From Certhia americana (taxonomy: Eukaryota; Chordata; Aves; Passeriformes; Certhiidae): a stretch of 64,000 nt of DNA. The position numbers and the translations under genes are program-made. Positions 11,749-24,165 of the stretch are shown here, piece after piece (position 1 is the first letter of the stretch; each line of letters begins with the position of its first letter). The stretch is taken from positions 12,239,534 through 12,303,533 of the forward strand of contig CM031870.1 of the NCBI GenBank assembly GCA_018697195.1, in the 5' to 3' direction. Under the pieces are notes generated by a model. That model was not told the DNA's origin. It worked only from the letters and a program-made list of their open reading frames with translations, and made no database searches.

Positions 11749-14661
11749 AAATTCATACAAACAGCCCCATGACACTCATGCAAAGCAGTTGTAAGCATAT
11801 ATGTTTGCATTGTGCCATGTCCTTATGTATAACAATGCATTGAGCTGTTGAGATTCGCCCTGTATAGCATGGCAAGAATTACAGGATAAAAGGTTACTGC
11901 CCATGGAATGTCACACTACAAATTACAGATCCCATTAAAACACCAGTGCTCTTGCAATCGAGACAATTGTAGTCCAAACAAGAGCTAAAGGTTTTGTTGA
12001 GTGCTGCTGAGTGAAATATGAAATTGATATTGTCACTAAAGATCGTCGAAACAAGTTATTTTTGCCACTTGAACCAAAGGACACGAGAGGTTTTTAAACA
12101 CCTAGCAGAGCCTAGATGAAATGCAAAATGCATGGGTTTCCTCCTGTCAGTGTAATAGTTCCTTGGAGCCCCTCTCCCCCCACTCCCACACACACATACA
12201 TTATTCAGCGTGTTAGAGACCATCTGGAACCTGCTCCTGAAATAGCCCAGGACTTGATGACCTTCCAGATACGCCACAAAAACCATTTGTTTGACAAGGG
12301 TTTGGAAGAAGGTAGTGGGTGTGTTGTTTCTGAAGGGTTTAAGCAGGCTATTTTACAGTTTTGATTAATGCTTGATTTAATTTACTATTTGTATGTGACT
12401 GTTTCAGAGAGCGAGAGGTCACCCACTCTTAATGTTGGGCTTAATGAATGCTTCTAGTGTTTACTGCTGAAATCTAACTGTGCACATAAACATCCCCTGG
12501 CACAGAGCCTGATTTGTGCCCATCACAGTCACTCACTGAGGAGCCTTTCTCTCACTGTTGGAGCTGCTGGGCTTTGTGACACAGGACTTTCCCTCTCCTG
12601 AGACACCAGCTAGACTTGTAGGAGCAATTGTGGCAGCATGTCTGCAGCTCCTGAAACTGTTAAACAGCTCCTGAACACCCCATCCCAGTCTGCTAAATGC
12701 TGCTCTGCACCCGTGGCAAAAGTGATGTACAGAAAAAGTATAGATCCTGAAGTCATGTCCTGTGTAAGCAGACGAAGAATTAAATCATAAACAGTTGGAA
12801 AAAATAAAGATAAGAACCTGCCAATTGTCCATTCTACTCGTTTCCCCTTTTCCTTACAACTGTCCATATTTTAAAGCATAAGATTTAGAGACTGTGAATA
12901 TCCCTTGTGGCAAGGACAAAGTTTTTGAATATGGTATGAAAGATGATGAATGATCGATGGTGTGATTAAAAGAGCAGAGTGTGGAGAAGAGGGCATGGTC
13001 ACAGTGCTGCGATGAGGTTAATGATCTTGCTTCGGTTATTTATATGGAATAAATAATTCCAGCATCACACAGTTTTCTACACTCTGACAGCAAAAGAGCC
13101 TGGGCCCTCACATACTCATAACAGCAATGGACTTGCTACCTGAGTAAATACCAAGTATGGTTCAAAGCAAGAAATGTACTTCTATAGATAACATGGGGAG
13201 AAGCTTAGTCAGATATCACATAATTAACTCCAGGATATCTCTCAGGGCAAGCCTGTAAATAAATACCTGTTTCTTTGAATTCAAAGTCAGGAATTGGCAT
13301 TTAAAGACACAGAAAAATGTTCTGCACATCATCCCGTGCATAAAAAAATAATTTCTACCATAGGAGGAGCAGGGAGGAGAATGTATTGAAATGATAAATT
13401 TCTACATGAGAAAATGAATGAATTAATGAAGATTCTATATTTTCTGAGATGGATGAAGAACCCATTTGACAGTGCACCTCAGACACAGCTGACTAGTGCC
13501 CCATTTCCGCAGGAAGGATTTCCCTGCTCAGCACATGGCCTGTGTGTCACGTTTGGAATGAACTGTGTGGTGTTTGTGTGGAAACCTGAAAGACACCTCA
13601 TCCCCTTCACTGCTGTATTTGTCCTCAACAACAACAACAGGATTTTAGTTTTACTTCTGCTGGAAACGTTCATGAAACATTTCCAAAACAAATTCATTTC
13701 TCTCAGCAGACTGACTGTACACGTGTGAATACCATGGTGAAGCCCAGCTCAGCACATCCTCTCTCAGCTAATCATGAAGAGAGCCAAAAGGTTTCCAGTG
13801 TTTGGAACACAACACCCCTGCAGCCAGCCATTCCAAACACAGCTCTTTATGAGTGCCCAGTTTAGGTCTCTCAGTGACATTTTAGTTTCAGGGCTGATTT
13901 CTGTCTGGAGTGCTGTAATGCCCTGTGATGCCATGTAACTGTGCATGTCTCCAGCTGCTTAAGTTGCTTATTTTCCAAAAGGTTACTCACAAAGTGCAGG
14001 TCATGGGGATTAAGTCGTGTAGCTCCCATGGAGTACAGCAGGAATTTCACAGTAGAATCCCTGCAAATTCTTTGGGGAAATGTATTAATTTTTAATGAGC
14101 CATTAATCACTTTGCTGACTTCGCAGCCAGCACTGCTGAAGCAGCCTGACATCAACAGCTAAGGATGGTGTTTATGATTTCTTAGAGAGAACTAGAAACT
14201 GCCTTATTTACTTGGCTGCTCTGGCAGACTCCAGGATTCTGAGGACTGGCTACTGACACAGGCTTTGCCTTTCACTGGAAGGACACTTCACCTGACAATA
14301 GAGTTGGGCCTCCACTAAAAATAATCAGCTCAAATGTGTCAGATAAGGCATTAAAAACCTACAGCACCTAAAGTCACTAGGAAACAGTGTCCCCATGACT
14401 TGTTCACAATTGATTCCAAATATTTCCACTGCTGGTAACATACATAATCTGAACAATGCAATTTGTGAACGATTTCTGAGCTACAACTTTGCAAACAGCA
14501 CTTGTATTTAGGAGAAGTATTTTGGGGTTCAGCCTCACAAAATGATTGAGACTGCACAGTGATTAATCAGCATTAATGAGACACATGGCATTGTTGTTTT
14601 CTCTGTGGCTGAAGAGGAAAGCAGCAAACAGCAGACATTGAAATACATTGATAAGGGGAGG

Positions 14662-14664
<3 letters not shown>
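11749..14664. other. unassigned noncoding DNA
   Basis: No gene or known repeat is recognised. A short C-rich/CA-rich run lies at about 12172-12200. Open frames of up to 104 codons (for example plus strand 13414-13728) resemble no family. Nothing here supports an exon. Confidence 0.55.

Positions 14665-14721
<57 letters not shown>
14665..14721. repeat. (GAT)19 microsatellite
   Basis: Nineteen perfect GAT units (57 bp) with no interruption, flanked by GGCTG on the left and AATAGCAC on the right. It falls inside a small plus-strand open frame (14605-14829), where it would read as 19 aspartates, and a minus-strand frame where it reads as serines. Neither frame has other protein-like features, so the tract is regarded as a noncoding trinucleotide microsatellite. 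A perfect array of this length is likely to vary in length between individuals. Confidence 0.97.
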
Positions 14722-15062
14722 AATAGCACAGCTTGGAGGACTTCTGGATTTAAGAAGACTTATCTGAGAGAAAGTGGTTTTGTGTATGACTATGGAACAT
14801 CATATGGAGAGGGAAGATATAGGGAATAACAGTACTATGACAATGCATTGCTTAGTAAAATGTTTGGGATTGGTTTGGGGTTTTTTAAGGAAAAATAATC
14901 GTTTGATCAGAAATATGATCTTCCTACATCAGCTCAGGTTCACAGCAGGAAGTCAGAAATACATTAATCTTAATCCAGGTATTCTCAGTTTTGAAATGGA
15001 TAGTGAAAATGAATCATACATTTTCAACAGTTTGGGGTAAGTTCTTTGAGATCCAGGGAAAC
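14722..15062. other. unassigned noncoding DNA between microsatellite and LTR
   Basis: No gene or repeat is recognised. There are short open frames only. Confidence 0.55.
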
Positions 15063-15267
15063 CTGCTACGCTGACTTGGCCAGAGTTAATTCTGTCCATA
15101 GCAGCTCCCATCGTGCTGTGGTTTGGATTTGTGCTCAGATGTTGTTAACACAGGGATGTTTTATTCACAAGTGCTGAGCAGCACTCACACAGCTTCAAGG
15201 CCTTTTCTGTCTCTCTGGCTGCCCCACCAGTCAGGGGGCCCCAAAAGGAAGCTGGAAGGGGACAAAA
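15063..15267 (+). mobile_element. avian ERVL-type LTR fragment (5' half of U3)
   Basis: The stretch follows, in order, the 5' half of the common avian ERVL-type LTR: GGCCAGAGTTAATTCTGTCC, CATAGCAGCTCC, GTGCTGTGGTTTGGATTTGT, GTTAACACAGGGATGTTTT, GTGCTGAGCAGC, CTCACACAGCTTCAAGGCC, a CCCCACCAG block and finally AGCTGGAAGGGGACA. The match stops before the part of the LTR that should carry the TATA box, polyadenylation signal and terminal CA. This is therefore a truncated solo LTR on the plus strand. No internal retroviral coding sequence lies next to it. The family match is from recall; the exact subfamily is not claimed. Confidence 0.82.
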
Positions 15268-18200
15268 TATGGGGAAAATAGCAACCAAGCAACCTCTCTA
15301 AATGTATTCTCTGCTTCATCAAGACTAGGGAAGGTGTTGCTATATGCAACAGGCTGTCTGCTCTATTCTTCCTGCCCTGCTACCCTTCAAAATCACAAGC
15401 AATGTGTAATGTATTTCCCAAAACTTTATCCGAGTCAAAAAATATTCCCTGCACAGTTTGTTGCACTGAACTCTGACCAAAGAGTCGGTACAGTTTGGAA
15501 CACTATGGACTTAGCAACAAAATAATGAGATATTTTTTTTCCTTTGAGAGCCCTGTAAGGAACCATGAAAGGGCTGAATCTGCGGGTAGCTGTGACTTTG
15601 GGCAGCTCTGCAGGAGCCAGTTGGAGGGGTTGCTATGCTACCCAGCGTGGTGGGAAGCTGCAGGCAGGCCTTTGTCTGCTTTCTTGGGGGCCAAGGGGCT
15701 CCATATTCCTGTGGAGTTAAGCAGCTTGACAAGGTGAGCCAGGAGCAAGAAAGGAGCTCTCAAAATCCTCAAATCAATTTCCTGGCAATGTGGGAAATAC
15801 GTGAGCTACACCAGCCAAACGTTTGTGCTGTAAGAAGTAAGTCCCAGCATCTAGTGAGACTCTGAGAGAGCAGCTTTCCTTCCAGACCAGAGGAGGCTGA
15901 AGCATTTAACTTTATTACTGATTCTCTGAGAGGAGCCCAGCTATGCAAGGGTTTTAAAGTAATTGGGGAGGGAGTGAATATACACACAAGTGAGAGATCC
16001 TGAATTCACTATGAACAAGAAGATGCTTCATTCAAATTAGTTTATAGAAGTTGGATAATCTTCCAAAGCTATGGATGTGACAATGAATTTAATGTATTAT
16101 TTTAGAAAAGGCAAGAAGCAGAAGTATATTGAGAATTTGAGTGTAACCAAATTTCGTAAAAATGGATTTGGTGGCATTTGTTTCAACGTGTCAAAGCAAT
16201 TCCTGGTATGTGGGAAAAGATGCAAAAATATAAGGGGTTTGCTGGCATATCACACTGACTTTGACAGATGCCATTCCTTCAGCAGTGGAGACAGTTTGGG
16301 TGTAAATAGAATTCTAAATACCAAGACAGGAATTTTGAGGAGACAAGGGGACTTGAGCTCTTAATTTAGTTTTATACTTTTTCAGTCATTCGTATACTTA
16401 ACTTTCCAAAATCCTCCAGGATGGAATATCTGGAGTTTATCCTTGCCTCCAGAAGATAGCTAATTGGGTTTGTAATCAGTCAGGCACAGATCTGACTCCT
16501 AAGCAGAAGGAAGGTTGTGTTCTGCATGAGCTGCTACCCTGATTGCAAAAAGTCCAGAAATGCAGAGACAATCAGAGAGGGATTTTTACAGCCCCCCCTC
16601 AACAACTGCTCACAGCAGTTCTGTATAAATTACTGTAGGCTAGCACATCTTATTTTTCAGTAGTGGTAGCAGGGTAAAAACTGTCAATTGGGTTTTTTTC
16701 CTAGGGAAACTCTTTTAATAGTGAATGAGCAAGAGTATTCAGGTGAGTATTCAGCAGCTTCATGTGGAGAACATATTTTATAGAAATAAAAATGTTTAAA
16801 AAGCAAAATATTTCACCTGATTATCTTTACACCATTGTTGCTATCATTCAGTTTTCTTGCACGCCATACTTGCCTGAGAGTTGATAATATTTTTCCATGA
16901 CCTCAGACTCATCTAACTGCCTTCATGTCCTGTACCAATACAATAAGCACAAAACTACAGAGCAGAATCAGAACAAGCAGCACGCTAACAAGGCAGCTAA
17001 ATGAAAATAATAATAAGAAAAGACTAAAATGTTGAGCTTTCTATTTTCCAATTCACTTTCCCAATGACACTTATCAATTTTCCAATCAACATTACTATAT
17101 GAATTTTCAGACAAAGCCTGACTAGACCTCTTAAAAAGACTATTAACTGCAGCTATTCCAGAGCCATGGCTTCTGAATTAAAGGTCATGACAGTTATGAA
17201 TGAGGTTATGGGATTTTTCACTCTACTACCAGGACTTATGTCTTCAACAGAAGTGGAAATTTAAACCAGAAACAGGATTGCAACATGACAAATGAATGAA
17301 ACTGCAAACTGCAGAGAGCAGGGCTAAGAGGAGGTCATTTGTGAGGCAGTGCAATGAATTGGTGAGGTTGATGTTTTGACAAGCAAATAGATCACAGAAA
17401 CCCAGTGCTTGGTGCTGGCAATGCAGCCCTTTCTGCAATGCTTTATCTTGAGAAAACAACAAACCTTCCTCCAGAATTCGGTGAGCCTGACTGATGGAAC
17501 AGGTATTTTAAACCAATATCATAGACCTTGTTTTCCCCTGCTCATTTAAACTCTTCTCTCTCTATTCTGCTCTTTCCTGATTCTTCCCTTCCCTCTCTGC
17601 CTCGGCAAACTGCACGACAGAAACATTTGGCTCTTCTGTACCCTTCAGTGTTTGTGCAGCAAGCTTGGCTGGCAGCATTGCTTGCTTCAAAGCAAGGCAG
17701 GATAAAGTAGGACTTTGTGGTCACACCAAGAAATCAATGATACACTGAAGCACTTTTTAATTAGCCCGCTGCGGTCCTGAACTAACCCCAAGTTACAGAG
17801 ATTAAATAATTGCTCATGGCATTCTCAACGTGTAGTTCACCATAGTGAAAAGAAGACTATTGACTCAACTGCTAAGTTTTGGGAACTGATGTAAGTCTTG
17901 CTGAGTACAGAAGTTCTTTTCAGTACAAAAAAAAAAAAAAAACCCAATGCAGTTTTATGACCCAACTCCTTTGAACTATTTTAATTAAGGACTCCTATGA
18001 TAAGAAAGAAGTTGAAAAACTATTTAGCAGGAAGACGGGCTCCCATTTAAATGTTGACTCATGAAGTCAGCACTTTCAAGGGTATTACTGTACATTTGGT
18101 CTTTTCTTTTCAAAGCCATTAACTTCTGCCAGCACATTTCTATCTATCGTATGTCTTCATGATTAGGAACCTGTTAAAGTCAATATCACTTAGATATCTA

Positions 18201-18984
18201 TTCTCTTTCAGTCACCCTTGATTTCTTCCCCCTGTCTGCCTAAATTTAGACTACAAATTTTAATAAACAACTGCTTTCACCTTTCCATTCAGATCTTCTG
18301 TAGTTGTTATCTGGCACAAGGCCCCTGATCTAAGTGAGCCACCTTGATGCAGGGCTTGAAAACCTGGTCTTAAGGACTCATTATGTTTAAAAGTGCAACT
18401 AATTTAACTAGATAGTCTTTCAAAAAGGTTATTGTTGCATTTATTTTACTAGTAAAAATGTATAGGAGACATCTTAAAGGAAAACAACATTTTTAGATGT
18501 TAGGGTAACATCAGAAAAAATTAATGGTTTTGAACAAAGCATATTCATTGTCTTTCATCTTATTTCTTATTTAAAATAAACAAAATCACATGAACTTGTA
18601 TTTGATAATGCTGAGTTCATCCACCAAAAATATGCCATCTGTGCAAAACAAAAAGGAGTATTTGCCCTTCAAAGCATTCCATGACAGAAAATCAACAGTG
18701 CACTCCGAGTTTGTGTTTTTAAGAGATATTCAGACTATGTAGTAGGAGTCTCAAAATCTCCCTTGGTTTCTCAGTTGCTCAGTAGGGATATGAATTCCTG
18801 CAAGGAATAAGGCTGCTGCCAGTCCCTGGAGGGGAGCCCCAGCAGCAGCTGAGGCTGTCAGGACACAGAACCTGTTCCACTGCTGCTCCTGCTCCATCAA
18901 TCATCCTCAGTTAAGAAAAAGGTGAGCTTTGGCATTGAGATATAGGTCATTCATCAAGGTTAGGGGGAAAAGGAAAAGAAAAAC
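15268..18984. other. unassigned noncoding DNA
   Basis: No gene or known repeat is recognised. It contains a 16-bp poly(A) tract at 17927-17942 and short open frames of up to 97 codons (plus strand 16071-16364) with no family resemblance. A modest GC-rich, CAG-rich patch at 18810-18900 leads toward the GC-richer block that follows. Confidence 0.55.
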
Positions 18985-19557
18985 TCAGGTTTTATGAGCA
19001 GATGTCCAGGCAGCAGGAGCAGCAGCAGGGAGAAGGGAAGCAAAAGGCCGAGGAGCTGTCGGGCTGAGCCCTGGGCAGGGGCAGGGCACAGCCACTGGCA
19101 CACGAGGGACAGGGACAGGAAAGGATCTGTGCTGTGTGTGCTCCACTTTGGAAGTGTAAATGCTGCCCTGTGAATGGCACGGGAAGCACAAGACATCCAT
19201 ACAGGCATGGGGAAAAGGGGGAATGAATCCAGCCTCAGGCTGCAGCCCTGGGAGCTCTTGGTCCCCTCTGTGATGCAGGAGCTGCTGGAGCTCCTGTATC
19301 ACTTGGCATCTCACTAGCTGCAGGCACTCACCAAGTTTTCCAAGCTGTAAACGAAAGGCATGCAAACCTGTGCTGTTGCAAAAGGCACCTGAATGAGTTC
19401 TCCCAGTGTGGCTCCCTTTGCAGGGTGTGCCAGGGTGGACAGCCAGGGCACCTGTGACAAGAGGGGTGATGGCACCAGGTCCCTCACTGCTCTTGAGATG
19501 CCACCAGGTGACAGTGAATGCATTGTGCCCTGAACTCAAACAGCAAACTGCATTCAC
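18985..19557 (-). other. GC-richer block with 190-codon open frame, unassigned
   Basis: This block stands out from its AT-rich surroundings. On the minus strand one frame stays open for 190 codons from an ATG at 19557, and a second, overlapping frame (19523-19314) is open for 69 codons. The predicted 190-residue chain is rich in P, A, C and H and has no domain, signal peptide or membrane segment that I recognise. Its C-terminal third is low-complexity proline/alanine sequence, typical of translated GC-rich noncoding DNA. The minus strand carries an acceptor-like TTGTCACAG ending at 19452 and a donor-like GTGAGT starting at 19331. Together they would bound a 120-bp (40-codon) exon in the 69-codon frame. 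No neighbouring exon could be identified. It could be a cryptic exon, a lncRNA exon, an old repeat or chance. Confidence 0.3.
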
Positions 19558-21975
19558 TCGTCACTGTGAGCAAGCTGCCTCCCATGGTACCAGACTGAGC
19601 AGGGGCAATCCTCACATTCCGTAAGGAATACTCTCATTTTCTTTGCATCAAAGGCAGGAAACCAGAGTTCCTCAGCAATTAGGAAACCCTGTTTGCTGAG
19701 AGATATTAGAGCCAGAGCTGCACAGAGACTTGGCTCATTCCCTGTCTGCTTGAGAGAAACACAGGAAGAAAACAGGACTTGAAAAGAGCCAAGTACTCAA
19801 GACCTCCAAAACCAAATGTACAATTCTGTTTTCATTTTCTTCAGTGAGGGAATATTAACTTGACTGTACTAACTTCTGTTTTAGAAGATGCTATGAGCTT
19901 ATTTTGATATTAAAGATTCTTTAGAGCACTTTCTATCCTTCAATTCTTATTTCAGTTTAATCTTTTTGAGATTCTCTTCATGAGACACACTTAGCCTTTC
20001 AATAACAGAACATAGATAATTTTACGACTCCAAACATTTGGAGATACAGTGAACAGAGTAAGTCTGTCCAAATCAGTGTGTTAAAACAGTGTCTGCCTTA
20101 TTGTTTTATACATTGGACAGGCCTCTGGATAAGATCCTGGTGATGTTTCAGGGCCTACTTTACAATAATACTTGCTCTCACCATAACAAATGTGTCAGAA
20201 CACCAGGACTGAAGCCATTCCTGAAGGAAACACCTCCCCGGACCAGTGACACCCCCACACCTTTAAAGGAAATTAATACTGCAGTATCAGCTGGCATGAG
20301 CTCGTAGAGGCTGCAGCCAAGTAGAAAGTTTATCCATTCTCTTTAAATTATACCTGTTTAATCACTTCCTACCTTCCTATCCATACGCCTTACTTGGAAT
20401 CTGAACAAGGCGACTTCTAAAATTGATATAGTTATTTTTCTGAAATAAAGAACAAGTAATAAAAAATTGTATACATGTAGAGCTAGATATTTTTATTCTC
20501 AGAATGCATGAAAAAATGCATAGAATGTAAAAATCCATAGAAATATGTCTTACACATGTACTTTATAAGAAGTAATATTTTGTACATATTTTATTAAAGA
20601 ACCTCAAATCTAAATAGTTTTATTGTGTGACTAAATATAGATTTTATGAACTAAAATATATTATCCTGGACTGACTGTGACTTTGTACACATAAATACTA
20701 GCATTGATTCAGGAGTCTGGATGGGGAAAATCCTGTTGCATACAAATAACCTGAAACATTAAAATGTATGCTCCATCCACAGCAATTCCAAAGGGAACCA
20801 GATCGAAGGTCTGAATATGTGTTTTCTAAATTAAAAATTCAAATCAGAACATGTAAAGCAGTTTAAAATAATAATTACATGAATCCCAATTAAGTAATAC
20901 ACAGTAATTACAAGGAGTGCTGTTAGCAGATTCAATATAGGATTTGGGTGCAAGGCAGTGCCATGAACACAGCCCCAGGCAGGTGCACCCAGACACCAAA
21001 GAAGAAGGAATCACAGGTGCCTGTGTGTTAGAGATGAGTGAAATCCCCTCACTCCTCTGGGTTTTGTGCTACTCAGGCAACTAAAACCTTGCTGGATTTG
21101 TTCTTTTGCAGCTTTTATGGGCTAAAATGTTCTTAAAGAATGAATACCAGGCAGAATTCAGGAAACAATTTGTGATACAAAACCAATTTATAACAAGAGA
21201 ATTGTGTATGCTCTGATCAGCAACAGGAAATTAAAGTTGTCTGTAAAGTTTAGCTTTTGCTTTCTAGTGTCTCACCAGGTGCTTAGAGGACAATTCAAGT
21301 GATGTCTTTATTTGCATGTGTGAACACTGGGTTAGAACCAAAGTTTTACCTTTCATAAAAAGCAAATGAAGAAGAGCACACTTTAGATGTAGCTATCTGT
21401 GCTTGAAAACTTAGCAGTCTGCAGAGAAAAAGCATGATTACATGTTGTAAAAACTGTATTGGAAAACATATTATTGACAGAAATATTTATCTTGAATTTA
21501 TGGCAACTTAAGAGGTAATATTTTGTCTGTTCTGTACTGCATGCTAAAAGCACAACACAATAATACTGAAATACCCAGGAATCTCTATATTCCACGTACA
21601 CCCTTCCTTTTTATGCAGCATTTAGGAGCATGTGTGATATCCAGACTCCACAAGTTTCCAGCTGTATTGGGAGTAAAGGATTGCATGTCATGGGGCTGCT
21701 AGTAAACCCAGTTCATGTCTAAATGCTGCTCTGCTGTATTTTCCCCCACACTCCTACAGTGATGTACCCAAATTCTGTGTTCTGAAGCTTTGGTATTTAA
21801 CAGTACGTTTCCCTTAAGGCATTCCACTAAAGGAATCTGAAACTTCCTCTAATTTTGATCTGGATAGACTGACTTTACTCATATACAGTAGATTGCATTC
21901 AGTGTCTCAAAATACAAATTCAATGGAAGACACATTGTACTTGTGATATTACCACAAACACTGAACCATTTCTAC
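19558..21975. other. unassigned AT-rich noncoding DNA
   Basis: No gene or known repeat is recognised. The stretch from about 20330 to 20900 is particularly AT-rich. Open frames are at most 72 codons. Confidence 0.55.
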
Positions 21976-22053
21976 AAAAAAAAAAAAAAAAAACAAAAAA
22001 AACCCCAAAAAACAAAAAAAACCCCAAAAAACAAAAAACCCCCACCAAAACCC
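21976..22053. repeat. poly(A) followed by 19-bp A/C tandem repeat
   Basis: Eighteen A (21976-21993) lead into a tandem unit of one C, eight A, four C and six A (19 bp). It is present as two perfect copies (21994-22012 and 22013-22031) and a partial third copy, ending in C-rich sequence at 22039-22053. The minus strand therefore carries four spaced G-runs of 3-5. The loops between them (15, 13 and 7 bases) are mostly too long for a strong G-quadruplex. Confidence 0.93.
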
Positions 22054-24165
22054 AGATAAGATGAGGCTTCTTGAAATATCTCCAATGTGGTGACACTTTT
22101 ATTTTCTATGTACAACATCCCAATCTATAGTTTAAAGTCATGTTTGTAAATAATCTTTTCCCATCATGATGCTTTTCAGATATCTGATTCCAAAGTGGTC
22201 TTTTGCTGAGGGCCTGAGACTACAAATGTGCCTCGAACACAGGGTCCAAATGAAAAATCTGCTGGGAGGACAGGAGCCAGATTCAGATATGAACAAAGGC
22301 TTGGAAGAGACTTTGTACATGTGGTGGAATGTGCATCCATCCAGCCTTGCATGTGTGCTCTCTCCCTCTTTTAGAGAGCCAGAAAATCTTTTGTAAAAAC
22401 TTTTCCTTTCTTTTTCCTTCCAAAAATGGTTTACCACACACACACACATACACAAGAAATCTGGTGGGAATTCAAAAAGTCACTGTTCTAAGTTTCAAAG
22501 CCTGGCTGATAAGAATAATGACAGAAGAGAAAAAAAAAAAGTGAGAACTTTCATCCCAGCTTCTTGTAGGTTTGGATTAAAAATTGGAGGCTGCCATTCT
22601 CCAGGCATGCGCCCAAATAAACAAGTAACAAATCCCAGAATGACTTCAGGATGTGCTGAACATTCAATTCCTGTGCTAGTTAGCAGGACAAACAGGCAGC
22701 ATGTGCTTTGGAACTCAGGCCACAAACTCTGAAAAGCCAATTTCTGACATCTTGGAGGAATGGCAGACATGGCAGGAATGGCTTTGGGGATGTTTCAAAC
22801 TATATAGATTATTATTTTCTGAATCCTGGTTTTCCTCTTGCTTTCTCCTTATGACAAAACCACCTTGGTCAATGAGAGCAATCCAGAGCCCTGCCCATAT
22901 CTTACCATGGACCAAAGGAGGCAAGTAATCCCCAGAAATTCCTGAATCCATGGTCCAAATCACTAACTATTAAAATGAAGGCAATACTTTCACAGATTTT
23001 CAATAAAAGTACAAAGTATACTGCAGAAATATGTTTCAAGAGGGGGAAAAAGACCCCCAAATATAGCTGATTCCCATTTTCACAATTAACACACATTTTA
23101 AAAGTCAGCCTCTACAGCCATGCAGCCCTGAAGAGCTCAAGGGTCTGTGGTTCAACTGAATCATTTGACTTTCAAGCAGAGGACATCTATTTTAGTTCAT
23201 CAGACTTTCTAAAATTAACCGAGGTTCACAGCTTGGTAAAAAAAAATACATACTGAAAGAAGCCCTCTAAATCTGGATTGCATACTGATAATTAAAGTTC
23301 CATTTTCTGAAGGCTTTTCTCAGGGTTTTTTGCCTCTTTCCAGTAAAATCATAGAAAATGGAAAACTAACATTGAGAATAAGCTGAAAGGAGCAAGCTGA
23401 CAGTTCTTAGTTCCACAGCTCTCAAAAATACTAAAGGATTGAACACAATGTCATGGTGAAAAAGGTGCAGCAGGATCTATTCTTGTCTTAAAGAAAAATA
23501 AGCTGTTAACAACAGAAATACATTTAGCCTTACAAAACCCCACCATTTAGTCGTATTATTATTAATATGTCTATTATTTACTGAGATCAGGGTGGTCTAC
23601 CAAGCGATTCTTTAAATATAAATGATTCCTCATGACTCCACACAAGACCTGGCAGTCTGGAGGCAGAACTGGCTTTCCTTTAGCCTTTCAGTATGACACA
23701 GAATCCACCTGCTTGCATCCAACAGCTGAATCACAAGGACTTCTTTTTGGGGTCTTCATGCCTTTCCTTCCTCCTTCCCTCTGTGTGCACGTGTTATCTC
23801 TGTGTGTGTGGGGTACCGTTTAAGACTTCAGACTTCATAATTAAACTAATTTCTCTTGATGCACAGTCTCAGTTGTCCTTAAAAGCCTTAAATCACTTTT
23901 ACCTTGTTTCCTCTCCCTTGGGTTTGTGCAATATTAGAGGCTCAACCAGAGCACAGATTTGTTGGACTGCAGGCTGAGGACAGAATTTAAGCAGCCTTGT
24001 TGTGAGTGAGACTAAGCAGTAATGCTTGTGGAAATGTGTCACATATCAATTAACATTTCCCCAGAGCCCTAACTTAAGCCAGGCCTGGGATCTTAGCACT
24101 GAGCAGCAAATCTATGGAGCCATTCATCTTCTTTACACCATAATCTCGTACATTCAACCTCCCCA
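22054..24165. other. unassigned noncoding DNA
   Basis: No gene or known repeat is recognised, apart from a short CA microsatellite. Open frames are up to 105 codons (minus strand 22138-22455), with no family resemblance. Confidence 0.55.
22435..22454. repeat. short (CA)n microsatellite
   Basis: Seven CA units, one TA interruption, then two more CA units. Confidence 0.9.

Noticed and set aside
11140..11772. 210-codon plus-strand open frame, tied for the longest in the window
   Set aside because: It is the antisense of the CR1 ORF2/3' UTR fragment and has no independent coding evidence.
14605..14829. Small protein with 19 aspartates
   Set aside because: The aspartate run is just the (GAT)19 microsatellite; the flanking residues show no protein-like features.
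19498..19511. CTCF-like CCACCAGGTGACAG
   Set aside because: It departs from the core consensus and no flanking extension was seen; short motif matches of this quality are frequent by chance.
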